From NCBI GenBank assembly GCA_944381375.1, contig CALWKX010000020.1, forward strand, positions 1-64,000: DNA of 64,000 nucleotides. The letters are read 5' to 3'. Below the pieces are notes generated by a model, which saw nothing but the letters and a program-made list of their open reading frames with translations, was not told the DNA's origin and made no database searches. The stretch's first letter is position 1. Each line of letters opens with the position of its first letter. This DNA is from an uncultured Lachnospiraceae bacterium. GTDB lineage: Bacteria > Bacillota > Clostridia > Eubacteriales > Anaerofustaceae. Shown here piece by piece: positions 33,305-42,532 of the stretch. A program made the position numbers and the translations under genes.

Positions 33305-35307
33305 GAAGAGGCTTTTATCTGAAACTTGCGCTTACAAATTTAAGAAAAAACGCAAGGCTTTATTTCCCATATATGCTTGCATCAATAGGCACAATAATGA
33401 TGTTTTACATTATATTGTTTCTTGCTTCAAACAGCGGGCTAGCGAATGTAATCCATGGAGGCTATGTCGGCGTGCTGCTTTCCTTGGGTGCAATAATAAT
33501 CGGTATTTTTTCAGCTATATTCTTGTTTTATACAAACAGTTTTGTTATCAAACAGCGTACTAGGGAAATAGGACTTTTCAATATCCTCGGTATGGATAAA
33601 CCGAATATCGCCAAAATGGTATTTTGGGAAACAGTCATTACATCGTCTATAAGTATTTTTCTGGGGCTCGTCTTTGGCATAGCTTTTTCAAAGCTTGTGT
33701 ATTTGCTGCTTGTAAAAATAATGCATTTTGACGTTTCCTTTAAATTCGAAATTTCTTCCGTTTCGGTTTATGTTACTATAATATATTTTTCTATAATCTT
33801 TATTGCCACTCTGCTGAGCAATCTCGCGCGTATATCCTTGGCAAAGCCTACAGAGCTGATACGTGCCGACAAAACGGGCGAAAAAGAGCCTAAAACAAAA
33901 AAAGCAGTTGCGATAATCGGCGTTCTGACTTTGGGCGCAGGATATTATATGGCTCTTAGGGTAGATAATCCGCTTGACGCATTCATGCTTTTCTTCGTTG
34001 CGGTAATTCTGGTGATTATAGGCACCTACTGTCTTTTTACGGCCGGAAGCATAGCTTTGTTGAAAGCGCTTAGGAAAAACAAAAGATATTACTATAAATT
34101 AAAGCACTTTATTTCCGTATCAGGCATGATATATCGCATGAAACAAAATGCGGTGGGCCTGGGTAATATATGTATTCTTTCAACTATGGTGCTGGTTATG
34201 ATTTCTACAACGCTCAGCATGTATCTGGGCTATGAAGACGCAATCAGACGGCAGTGTCCCCGCAATATCGAAATAATGAGCGCAACGCTTGACAACATAT
34301 CAAAACAGGATGCGGATATACTTTATGATATTGTCTGCGACAAACTTGAGGCGGAAAATATAGACACATTAAATATGCTCAACTACAGATATACGTATCT
34401 CAACGTGAAAAGAAACGGCGATACTTTTACATTTTATGACCACGATAATTCAGGCTCCGAAGAAAACATATACGTATTATACTTTATGACGCTGGAGGAC
34501 TATAATCATCTTAATGGCTCAAATGTCGCTCTTAGCGAAAATGAGGTAATCTTCTACAGCGCAGAGAACTCTTATCAATACGAAAGCTTACGTCTTGGCG
34601 CTGAGGAATATAGCATAAAACTTATGCCTTCTTCGTTCAATATTGAAGAAAGATCCATAGGCTCGTACGCTGATTTATTATATGTGGTAATGGCTGATGA
34701 AACTGCTATTGAAAATGTCTACAATATGATAGCTCAAGGCATAACTCCTTATACAGGTCTTAGGTTATATATTGGATTTGACCTTGATATGCCGATAGAA
34801 GATCAGGATTATATAGGACAAATGATTGAACAAACAATTACAAATGCTGAAGGCGGACGTTTTGATAATGTTTATGTCAGAATAGCTGCATACATAAGCG
34901 AAGATTTCTTTTCCATGTACGGCGGACTGTATTTTCTCGCTATCTTTTTAGGCTTGGTGTTTATCATGGCGGCAGTGCTGATAATTTATTACAAGCAAGT
35001 CTCAGAAGGATATGAAGATAAGAAAAAGTTTGAAATTATGCAAAATGTCGGTATGAGTAAAAAAGAAGTCAAAGCCGCTATCCGTTCACAGATCCTTACG
35101 GTATTTTTCCTTCCGCTTATCACATCTGTAATTCATGTTATTGTGGCTTTTCAAATGATCTCTCAGCTTGTAGGAGTGCTTGGGATTACGAATATTAAGC
35201 TTATGTTCATGTGTACATTAGGCACTGTGATATTATTCGTTGTTTTGTATTCCGCAGTTTATGCGCTCACTGCCAAAGCTTACTACAGAATCGTCGGCAA
35301 CGTATAA
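33301..35307 (+). CDS. BceB-type ABC transporter permease (FtsX family)
   Basis: The 668-residue permease has about ten membrane segments: one near the N-terminus, a group at residues 60-220, a pair around 280-305 and three at the C-terminus. A soluble extracellular domain (about 310-530) separates the two halves. This BceB layout fits peptide-antibiotic detoxification pumps, whose extracellular domain senses the drug and signals to a BceS kinase. KQRTREIGLFNILGM is the conserved FtsX coupling motif. No bceRS two-component genes are nearby. Confidence 0.92.
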   Translation: MRRGFYLKLALTNLRKNARLYFPYMLASIGTIMMFYIILFLASNSGLANVIHGGYVGVLLSLGAIIIGIFSAIFLFYTNSFVIKQRTREIGLFNILGMDKPNIAKMVFWETVITSSISIFLGLVFGIAFSKLVYLLLVKIMHFDVSFKFEISSVSVYVTIIYFSIIFIATLLSNLARISLAKPTELIRADKTGEKEPKTKKAVAIIGVLTLGAGYYMALRVDNPLDAFMLFFVAVILVIIGTYCLFTAGSIALLKALRKNKRYYYKLKHFISVSGMIYRMKQNAVGLGNICILSTMVLVMISTTLSMYLGYEDAIRRQCPRNIEIMSATLDNISKQDADILYDIVCDKLEAENIDTLNMLNYRYTYLNVKRNGDTFTFYDHDNSGSEENIYVLYFMTLEDYNHLNGSNVALSENEVIFYSAENSYQYESLRLGAEEYSIKLMPSSFNIEERSIGSYADLLYVVMADETAIENVYNMIAQGITPYTGLRLYIGFDLDMPIEDQDYIGQMIEQTITNAEGGRFDNVYVRIAAYISEDFFSMYGGLYFLAIFLGLVFIMAAVLIIYYKQVSEGYEDKKKFEIMQNVGMSKKEVKAAIRSQILTVFFLPLITSVIHVIVAFQMISQLVGVLGITNIKLMFMCTLGTVILFVVLYSAVYALTAKAYYRIVGNV

Positions 35308-35324
35308 GCTTATATTCATATTAC

Positions 35325-35482
35325 GCAAAACAGCCAAATTTTGATAAGTTCCCACTCTGCTTAGGTAGAAAAAAACGCGCGTAGCAACCTGCTGAGACAA
35401 AATCAGAATTGTTTTTGAAGGGAAACAGGCAAAAGCGCGTTTTTTTCTTTTGATTTTGTCCCATATCAGGGTAATGCCCGTC
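35325..35482 (-). repeat. G-tract/hairpin module, copy K (divergent, long hairpin)
   Basis: On the minus strand CCCTGATATGGGACAAAATC corresponds to the family 5' part and CTAAGCAGAGTGGGAAC to the 3' part; G-runs are reduced to three. The outer hairpin AGAAAAAAACGCGC with its complement spans about 90 nt and encloses a further inverted repeat. It lies just after the permease gene and may also terminate it. Confidence 0.5.
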
Positions 35483-35533
35483 AAAGTCTTTTCCGCTCTG
35501 CATACGCTGAAATGTTTTGTCTTTTTTATCTTA

Positions 35534-35561
35534 TTGCATATCTTATTTTTTTAAGTATAAT
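35534..35561 (+). promoter_or_regulatory. Promoter of the PAP2 gene (possible leaderless start)
   Basis: TTGCAT (35534-35539) and TATAAT (35556-35561) are 16 nt apart. The ATG at 35568 is 6 nt past the -10, so transcription would begin at or next to the start codon. Confidence 0.6.
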
Positions 35562-35567
35562 AATGGC

Positions 35568-36119
35568 ATGATAGAAAAAATAGTCGATATTGATTTTGCT
35601 ATTCTTGATTGGATAAGAGAGTATCTCACGTGCGGGTTTCTGGATTGGTTCATGCCGAAAATTACGCTTTTGGGCAACGGCGGCATCTTTTTTATTATAC
35701 TTTGTATTATCTTTGTTTTTTTTAAAAGAACGCGCAAATTGGGGTTAATGATGGCGGCAGGGCTTATTTTGTGCCTGATAACATGCAATCTTATTTTAAA
35801 GCCGCTTGTGGCGCGGGAAAGGCCCTTTTATATAAACGAGAGCGTTCTTCCTTTGCTTATCAAAACGCCGGGAGAATTTTCGTTCCCTTCAGGCCATACA
35901 ATTGTGAGTTTTACAAGCGCGTTTATTGCAATAAACCATGACAAACGTTTGGGAGCAGGATTGCTGGTGCTTGCAGTTATAATAGCTTTTTCAAGGCTTT
36001 ACCTTTATGTGCATTATCCGACGGATATACTTGCGTCTGTTATATTAGCGGCGTTGATAGCTTTAGTGGTTGTAAAGGGCGCTGATTTTATAGAAGGAAA
36101 GAAAACCAGGCGGGCTTGA
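35568..36119 (+). CDS. PAP2-family phosphatase
   Basis: The 183-residue membrane protein has the three PAP2 active-site motifs: KPLVARERP, PSGHT and SRLYLYVHYPTD. Such enzymes remove phosphate from undecaprenyl pyrophosphate or lipid phosphates at the membrane. The start at 35568 is chosen for the family-like N-terminus (MIEKIVDIDFAILDWI); no ribosome site is present and the mRNA may be leaderless. The last codons (KTRRA, stop TGA at 36117-36119) are inside the closing stem of cloverleaf P6. Confidence 0.88.
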   Translation: MIEKIVDIDFAILDWIREYLTCGFLDWFMPKITLLGNGGIFFIILCIIFVFFKRTRKLGLMMAAGLILCLITCNLILKPLVARERPFYINESVLPLLIKTPGEFSFPSGHTIVSFTSAFIAINHDKRLGAGLLVLAVIIAFSRLYLYVHYPTDILASVILAALIALVVVKGADFIEGKKTRRA

Positions 36120-36287
36120 GGCGCGCAGCGCGGCAATAGACGTCAAAGGAAAAATATTTTTCCTTTGACGTCTATTGCTTATCCGCGCGAAGCGTTAAGC
36201 TTCGCGCGGATGCACAAAAGAAGGAATTGAAAGTAACCTTTCAATTCCTTCTTTTGTGCTGCGCGCCTCAAGCCCGCCATGGTTTTC
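36101..36287. repeat. Cloverleaf palindrome P6, overlapping the end of the PAP2 gene
   Basis: The longest copy. Closing arms 36101-36127 and 36260-36287 pair over about 27 bp with one bulge. Hairpins: GCAATAGACGTCAAAGGA with its complement (36133-36178), TCCGCGCGAAGC with its complement (36182-36210) and a 21-bp stem at 36212-36259. The PAP2 stop codon lies within the 5' closing arm. Confidence 0.93.
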
Positions 36288-36377
36288 TTCAAGCATGTTC
36301 TCACGTATCATTAATTGCCCTCAAAACCTTTTTTAATAATAAATATTCTACTATAATATTTAATAGGTGATTAATAT

Positions 36378-37115
36378 ATGAAAATAACAAAAAGACAAAG
36401 ACGTTTTCTGAGCGTCATATTCATTATTACTGTAATTGAATTTATCGCTGCAGTGTTGAAGGCCGTTTTCGCTGATATCAATTACCGCGCGGAAAATATA
36501 ACTTTAGCGCTTTTATGCCTTGTGATGATAGCCGTTTTATTCTTTCCTGTCATATTAAAAAAACTGTGGTCCGTGTCTGTTCCCAATTCCATGTATGTAT
36601 TGTTCATAATTTTCTGTTTTTGCGCAATTATACTCGGTGATGTAAAAAACTTCTATTCACGGTTTGCTCATTGGGACGATCTTTTGCATTTTTGCTCAGG
36701 CATGCTTTTATCAGTGCTCGGATTTATGCTTGTCAATACATTAAATAATTCGGAAAATATGAATATATCTCTTAATCCGTTTTTCGTCGCCGCCGTGGCT
36801 TTTTGCTTTACGATGACTGTTCAGGCTCTCTGGGAAATATATGAATTTTTAAGCGATGAGTTTCTTGGAACTAACGCCCAAACGTTTATGCAAACAACTA
36901 CAGGTTCTTTTATCGGGCCTGATGACGTCCCTTTAGTGGGACATGAGGCGTTAAGAGATACAATGACTGATTTTATGCTTGACGGACTCGGAGGGCTGAT
37001 AATTTCCGTACTGGGCTATTTAGAACTGAAAAAAGGCAAAAAAGGATTTTCAACAGACAAAATGAAAATCAGCAGCGAAAAAAACAGCGTCAACTCCAAA
37101 AGCGACGGCGCATGA
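36378..37115 (+). CDS. DUF2238/YjdF-like integral membrane protein
   Basis: The 245-residue protein has about six membrane segments and a conserved patch FAHWDDLLHFCSGMLLSVLG followed by WEIYEFLSDEFLG and DTMTDFMLDGLGG. The paired acidic/His residues are typical of the DUF2238 (YjdF-like) family, whose function is unknown. AGGTGAT precedes the ATG. A Lys/Ser-rich cytosolic tail ends it. It stands alone between P6 and murI. Confidence 0.78.
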   Translation: MKITKRQRRFLSVIFIITVIEFIAAVLKAVFADINYRAENITLALLCLVMIAVLFFPVILKKLWSVSVPNSMYVLFIIFCFCAIILGDVKNFYSRFAHWDDLLHFCSGMLLSVLGFMLVNTLNNSENMNISLNPFFVAAVAFCFTMTVQALWEIYEFLSDEFLGTNAQTFMQTTTGSFIGPDDVPLVGHEALRDTMTDFMLDGLGGLIISVLGYLELKKGKKGFSTDKMKISSEKNSVNSKSDGA

Positions 37116-37291
37116 CGGTTGCCTCATACATATTGTTTTGCCGTTTCAAAAACGCATATAGACATTGAAAAATAAAAGCTAAAAGTTTGTTTAATATTAA
37201 CAGCCGCTTAATTAAACTTAAACAGTTTGCTTTGAGTATATATATAATGGTAAAATCATAAAGTAAAGTAAAAAAAAACGGAGACTGTTAA

Positions 37292-38095
37292 GTGAACGAA
37301 AATCTTCCCGTAGGCATAATAGACAGCGGCGTAGGCGGCCTGACAGCCCTGCTCCAGGTGAAAAAACTCCTTGCAGATGAATCAATCGTATATGTGGGCG
37401 ATTCGGAAAGAATGCCCTACGGAAATCTTTCAAGCGCTGAAATAGTAAGCAACGCTAATGAAATGATATCGTTTCTTGAACAAAAAAAAGTTAAGGTTAT
37501 ATTGCTTGCCTGCAATACAATATCTGCTAATATTTCATCGCTGAAAAGCAGCGTTAAGCTGATAAGCGTTGTGAAAGCCGGCGCGCGCGCTTTGGCAAAA
37601 GCTCAAAAAAGCGGCAAGATCGGAATGATAGCTACCTGCGCTACAGTAAAAAGCGGAGTCTACGAAAAAGAACTCAAAAGCTTAAATCCCGATCTTGAGC
37701 TTGTTTCCAATTCCTCCGCCCTGCTGCCCAAAATCATAGACAGCGAACTCGAAAACATAAACTTGATAGAAGACAGCATAAAGAAATGCGTCGATCCTAT
37801 ACTTAGCGTCCATACAGGCATTGATAAAATACTATTGGGGTGTACGCATTTCCCGATAATAAAAAAAGAAATTTCAAGACTTTATCCGTCAGTCGATTTT
37901 ATAGACCCTGCCGGCGAGCTTGTCATAATGCTCAAAGATTTCCTTTGTGAAAATTCACTCAGCGCTAAAAATCCGCAAAGCAGAATAGATATATATACAA
38001 CAGCGGAAAGCTATGAATATGCTGCAGCCATAAAACGGCTTAAAATTGAAATAGATACTCTCAGCAAGGTAAAACTTACAGAGGCGCCAAAGTGA
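37292..38095 (+). CDS. murI: Glutamate racemase
   Basis: The 267-residue enzyme makes D-glutamate for peptidoglycan. It has IGIIDSGVGGLTALLQ near the start, the first catalytic Cys in LLACNTISAN (about residue 72) and the second in LGCTHFPIIKKE (about 183). Start is GTG with CGGAGA 8 nt upstream. It overlaps addB by 4 nt, an odd partnership that suggests co-transcription. Confidence 0.96.
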   Translation: MNENLPVGIIDSGVGGLTALLQVKKLLADESIVYVGDSERMPYGNLSSAEIVSNANEMISFLEQKKVKVILLACNTISANISSLKSSVKLISVVKAGARALAKAQKSGKIGMIATCATVKSGVYEKELKSLNPDLELVSNSSALLPKIIDSELENINLIEDSIKKCVDPILSVHTGIDKILLGCTHFPIIKKEISRLYPSVDFIDPAGELVIMLKDFLCENSLSAKNPQSRIDIYTTAESYEYAAAIKRLKIEIDTLSKVKLTEAPK

Positions 38096-41000
38096 ATATA
38101 ATAGCTGCAAGGCAAGGGAGAGGAAAAACAACAGAAATATACCGCAGGATAAAAATGCTGGGCGATGAAGAAAAAATATATCTGATAGTGCCTGAGCAAT
38201 ATACATACGAGACAGAATGTGCGCTCTTGAAATATCTGAATAAAGAAGCAGTAGGCAATATCGAAGTAATCAGCCTTACGCGCTTTGCAGGGATATTGGC
38301 CGGAGAAAACACGCGCGGCGGTATTATTGCGCTGAGCGATGAGATGAAAAACATGCTTGTTAAAAGCATTATTGACAAAAAAGCCGACTGCCTGAGCGCA
38401 TATTCCAAATCTGCGGACAAAACGGGCTTTGCCGAAGAGACTGTGAGAGCCGTGTCTGAGCTGAAGCAGGGCGTCATTACGCCTGAGGCTGTTTTGGATG
38501 CGCTTATGAAAGCGCAGGAGCCTTTAAAATCCAAGCTCAGCGACATTTACGAAATATATTCAGAATACTGCCGTTTGACTGCCGGCAGATTTTACGACAG
38601 CGAAGAGTTGGTTTTGGCCGCAGCGCAATCTGCTGCTGAAAGCAAAGAGGTATCCGGCTCTTATTTTTTCTTTGATTCGTTTTATACATTCGACGCTTAC
38701 GCGTACCCGTTACTTCAAAACCTTATGCGCTTTTCCAAAGGCGTTACATTTACACTTACATGGGATGATACGGAATTTTTTGAAATAACTGACAGAACCA
38801 AAAGAAAGCTTACCGGCGCCGCCGCCAAAGCAGGCGACAGCGTTGAAATAACTATCCTGAAAAACAATAAAAACAGCTCGCCCGAAATATGCTTTCTGGA
38901 AGAGACTTTTACCGAATACAAAAATAAAAAATATCCCGATTTGAACAAATCGGTATTGCTTTACGAATTTGACAGTATTTATAAAGAAGTGCAGAGTGCA
39001 GCCGCTTATATCTGCGAATATATAAAACAGACAAACGCGCATTACGATGATATAGCGCTTACGGCGTCGGATATCAAGCTTTACGCTCCAGTAATAGAAA
39101 ATGTATTTTCCCATTATGATATTCCGTACTATGTGGACATGCGTAAAAAAATATATCATTATGCCCCCGTGCGTGCCGTCGTGCTGCTCATGGAAATATC
39201 GCGCGGCGCGTATACGATAGATGATATAACGGAACTTATGAAAACGGGCTGCGTACCCATAAGCGACGATGATGTTTCAATGCTCGAAAATTACGCTGCC
39301 GAATACGGAATAAAGGCATACCGGTTTAAGCGGGACTTCGATTTTGACCCAGGCGGCGCATACGATCTTGAAAGACTCAACCGCGCAAGGAAAATACTTA
39401 TTGATTTTATTGATAAGTTTGTATCAGGCTACAATAGCGCCGCTACTGAAGGAGAGCGCATTATACATGTAAGCGGCTTTATAAAATCAAATCTTAAAAA
39501 GATTTTTTCCGCAAATATTACAATGGCTTCACAAAACGGAGAATACGAACGGGCAAACGCATACATACAGATATACAATAAGCTTTTGGATATAATGCAG
39601 GGCGCTTACGAGCTTTATAAAGATGAAGCATGCGAATCCGACCGCCTGTTTGGAGCTGTTAAATTTTGTCTGGAGCAAACGGATATAGGTACAATTCCTG
39701 CGGTAATAGATGCAGTGAGCGCAGGCGACATTGTGCGCTCCAGATCTCCAGAAGTAAAGCTCATGCTTGTGCTCGGCGTAAATGACGGCGCAGTTTTGTC
39801 GGTTCCTTCTCAGGGCGGTATTTTTGACGACAACGATAAACGCATACTCAAAACTTTTGGTATTGAGCTTAAGAATACCACAGGATATATTATCAAAAAA
39901 GAAAACCTTTCGCTTTACGCCATGCTGGCTAAGCCGTATGAAAAGCTTTATGTTTCAGCTTTGAGAAATGAAGAAGGGGCGCGCTGTTTTGTATTTGAGC
40001 GCCTTATAAGCATGTTTGGATTGATTAAGCAAGATGATCCTCTCAGATACATAACTAATGAACAGACGGCTTATGATGTGATATGCGAAGAATCAAAAAA
40101 TTACGAATACGCAAAATGCGCCGCCGCGATAAGAAAATATTTTGATACTGAATGTGAAAACAGGATTTATTCGGATATTCTTAAAATATCCGAAAATTAT
40201 AAAAATGAGGCGAAGATCAACGATCTGAAGTCGTATGAAGCATTTATATCCCGCTTAGACAGGCTGTCTGTATCGAAGCTGGAAAGATACGCTCAGTGTC
40301 CGTTTTCATTTTTTACCCGTCATATGCTGAAACCTAAAGAAAAAAAGACTTTCGGGATAACAAGACCTGATATAGGTTCGGTAATACACAACTGTTTGGA
40401 TAATTTCGCCGGAATGCTTTTGGACGGCAATTACGATGTATACGCTGTCAGCGATGAAGAGCTTGACGTTCTTTCACATTCGGCGTTGCAAAAAGCGCTT
40501 GACGAATACGCCGAAGGCATATTCGCGCGCGTAATGAAAAGCGAGTATTTCAAAAAGAAAATTTCACGCGCTTGTCTTGCGGCTATAAACCGGACGGTGC
40601 AGCTTATCAGAAAAACAAAATTCAGGCCAGAAGCGGCGGAGGAAAAATTCACAGGTATTATAGTCGATACGCCTGATATGAGATTTGTGCTTGAAGGGCG
40701 TATTGACCGCGTGGACGCTTTTGAAGATGAGTCGGTGAAATATGTGAGGGTCATAGACTATAAAACATCTCTTCACGAAATAGATAAAGAAGCCATTGCA
40801 GCTGGGATAAGCTTGCAGCTTCCCGTATATATGAACGCTGCCGCCGCATCAAGAAATGCAAAAGCCGCGGGGATGTATTATTTCAGCATACGCCCTAATC
40901 CTGAAAAGATCCAAAGCGAGGACATGCTGGAATATATCGAAGAAGTAGTTTCTGAAAGATTTAAGCTCAGCGGGATTGAGCTTGAAAGCGTAAGTCAAAA

Positions 41001-41298
41001 GGCCTCGCTTGAACAAGGCGAGGGGGGCGCTCGTATTTTAAAAGATTTTTCCAAATCGAGTTCGGTTGTATTTTGCGATGAAGCTGAAATAATGGCATTA
41101 AGCCGCGCGGCGGATGAAAATATAGAGAAGCTTGCATGTGATATATACAATGCGAATATATCCATAACTCCGTTAAAATACAAGGGCCAGACTGCTTGCA
41201 AGCTATGCCCTTATATCGGAATATGCAAATTTTCGCTTTCATTCAAAGCTAATAAGTACAAAGAAATAAAGCCTGCAGAAAAGGAGGCTTTGGCATAG
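38092..41298 (+). CDS. addB: ATP-dependent helicase/nuclease AddB
   Basis: The 1068-residue subunit of the AddAB recombination nuclease begins with a P-loop ARQGRGKTTEIYRR and has an inactivated helicase-like core. The C-terminal PD-(D/E)XK nuclease shows GRIDRVDAF and VIDYKTS. Four cysteines for the [4Fe-4S] cluster are CPFSFF (about residue 740) and CKLCPYIGIC (near 1047). GTG start. The partner addA is 18 kb away on the other strand rather than adjacent. Confidence 0.96.
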   Translation: MNIIAARQGRGKTTEIYRRIKMLGDEEKIYLIVPEQYTYETECALLKYLNKEAVGNIEVISLTRFAGILAGENTRGGIIALSDEMKNMLVKSIIDKKADCLSAYSKSADKTGFAEETVRAVSELKQGVITPEAVLDALMKAQEPLKSKLSDIYEIYSEYCRLTAGRFYDSEELVLAAAQSAAESKEVSGSYFFFDSFYTFDAYAYPLLQNLMRFSKGVTFTLTWDDTEFFEITDRTKRKLTGAAAKAGDSVEITILKNNKNSSPEICFLEETFTEYKNKKYPDLNKSVLLYEFDSIYKEVQSAAAYICEYIKQTNAHYDDIALTASDIKLYAPVIENVFSHYDIPYYVDMRKKIYHYAPVRAVVLLMEISRGAYTIDDITELMKTGCVPISDDDVSMLENYAAEYGIKAYRFKRDFDFDPGGAYDLERLNRARKILIDFIDKFVSGYNSAATEGERIIHVSGFIKSNLKKIFSANITMASQNGEYERANAYIQIYNKLLDIMQGAYELYKDEACESDRLFGAVKFCLEQTDIGTIPAVIDAVSAGDIVRSRSPEVKLMLVLGVNDGAVLSVPSQGGIFDDNDKRILKTFGIELKNTTGYIIKKENLSLYAMLAKPYEKLYVSALRNEEGARCFVFERLISMFGLIKQDDPLRYITNEQTAYDVICEESKNYEYAKCAAAIRKYFDTECENRIYSDILKISENYKNEAKINDLKSYEAFISRLDRLSVSKLERYAQCPFSFFTRHMLKPKEKKTFGITRPDIGSVIHNCLDNFAGMLLDGNYDVYAVSDEELDVLSHSALQKALDEYAEGIFARVMKSEYFKKKISRACLAAINRTVQLIRKTKFRPEAAEEKFTGIIVDTPDMRFVLEGRIDRVDAFEDESVKYVRVIDYKTSLHEIDKEAIAAGISLQLPVYMNAAAASRNAKAAGMYYFSIRPNPEKIQSEDMLEYIEEVVSERFKLSGIELESVSQKASLEQGEGGARILKDFSKSSSVVFCDEAEIMALSRAADENIEKLACDIYNANISITPLKYKGQTACKLCPYIGICKFSLSFKANKYKEIKPAEKEALA

Positions 41299-41332
41299 AG
41301 GGAAGAGACGCAGCTATGCCATATATAATTAA

Positions 41333-42157
41333 ATGAAAACAATTCTTATTATTGTAATTTCAGCCGCAGCACTGATGGTGCTTTGGCTGTTTATGATAGC
41401 GCCGAGAATTATAAGGCGTCCGAAGATAGATTATTTTAGAAAGTTTTATTATGCGCACAGAGGGCTTTATAACAATGAAGCAGGCGTACCGGAAAATTCT
41501 ATTGCCGCTTTCAAAAAAGCTGTGGAGCATGGTTACGGCATAGAGATGGATTTGCAGATAACTAAGGATAATTTCATCGTAATACATCATGATAACAACA
41601 TAAAAAGAATGTGCGGAAAGAATTTATTCATAAACAAGTCGAATTTATCCGAAATAAAACAATACCGGCTTTTGGATACTGGCGAAAGCATACCCACGCT
41701 TGAACAGGCGCTTGAAGTCATAGATGGAAAAGTTCCGGTAATATTTGAGTACAAAGCGTATGCAAGTTATAAAAAGCTGTGTATAAAGGCTCATGAAATA
41801 CTTTCTGCTTATAAAGGACGTTATATGACAGAGTCTTTTCATCCTTTCGCTGTACGCGCCATAAGGAAGCTGGATCCAAAGATTGCAGCAGGTCAGCTTA
41901 TGTGCAGTTTTAGAGGAAATGAATCGGGAATTCGAGGCAGGGCTGCGGCATGGGCTTTGAGAAATTTGCTTTGCAATTTTTTGGCGCGTCCTGATTTTAT
42001 CGCATATAAAGTCGAGGATGGAGTGAACTTAAGCTTTTATCTATCAATGAAGCTTTTTAAAGCAGTTCGGGTTGCATGGACGGTAAATGACGAATCAACT
42101 TTTAAAAAATTGAAAAGAGAAAATGCAATGATTATATTTGAGAATTTTATGCCGTAA
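41333..42157 (+). CDS. Glycerophosphodiester phosphodiesterase
   Basis: The 274-residue protein has one N-terminal membrane segment (IIVISAAALMVLWLFMI) and a GDPD barrel: YYAHRGLYNN, PENSIAAFKKAV, EMDLQITKDN and VIHHDNNIKRM. The His, Glu and Asp residues bind the metal used to split glycerophosphodiesters. The start has no ribosome site; TATAAT at 41324-41329 is only 3 nt upstream, so the promoter may lie there or addB transcription may continue into it. Confidence 0.9.
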   Translation: MKTILIIVISAAALMVLWLFMIAPRIIRRPKIDYFRKFYYAHRGLYNNEAGVPENSIAAFKKAVEHGYGIEMDLQITKDNFIVIHHDNNIKRMCGKNLFINKSNLSEIKQYRLLDTGESIPTLEQALEVIDGKVPVIFEYKAYASYKKLCIKAHEILSAYKGRYMTESFHPFAVRAIRKLDPKIAAGQLMCSFRGNESGIRGRAAAWALRNLLCNFLARPDFIAYKVEDGVNLSFYLSMKLFKAVRVAWTVNDESTFKKLKRENAMIIFENFMP

Positions 42158-42161
42158 GCTT

Positions 42162-42243
42162 AAAGGGGCCGGCCGTATATCGGGGCGGATGTATACGGAA
42201 AGCGCGCGTTGTGCGCGCTTTCCAACATAAGCGGGGCGGGAAT
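42162..42243 (+). repeat. G-tract/hairpin module, copy C
   Basis: It carries four G-tracts in AAAGGGGCC, TATCGGGGCGG and AGCGGGGCGGG. The hairpin GGAAAGCGCGC/GCGCGCTTTCC lies between the second and third. Five nt after the GDPD stop. P7 follows after about 43 nt. Confidence 0.85.
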
Positions 42244-42285
42244 TAGTGGTGTGTCCCGAATACTTCGCTATGACGCAGCATGCAG

Positions 42286-42380
42286 GGGCGGGCGCGGCGG
42301 GCCGCTTCGCGGCCTCTGAAGCGGCTGAAGCCGCTTCAGCCGCAGCTTGCGGAATCCGTAAGCTGCGGCCGCGCCCGCCC
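42286..42380. repeat. Cloverleaf palindrome P7
   Basis: Closing stem GGGCGGGCGCGGC (42286-42298) pairs with 42368-42380. Hairpins: GGCCGC-TTC-GCGGCC (42300-42314), TGAAGCGGCT-GA-AGCCGCTTCA (42317-42338), GCCGCAGCTT with its complement (about 42339-42369). The first two are the last two of P5 in reverse order. Confidence 0.9.
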
Positions 42381-42437
42381 GCTGGCCGCTGTGCATATTT
42401 TTAATGCGCTGTAATCGTGATTTTTCTCATTATCATT

Positions 42438-42475
42438 AAAAAATGAAGCCCATTCAATAGGCTTCATTTTTATTT
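42438..42475. terminator. Bidirectional terminator between GDPD and MoxR genes
   Basis: AAAAATGAAGCC pairs with GGCTTCATTTTT across a 9-nt loop. A-run and T-run on the two sides allow use in both directions. Confidence 0.85.
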
Positions 42476-42532
42476 TTCAATGTTCAAAACACAATTGTCG
42501 GCAGAATAAACCTTAAAAGGTACATGCTGCGT

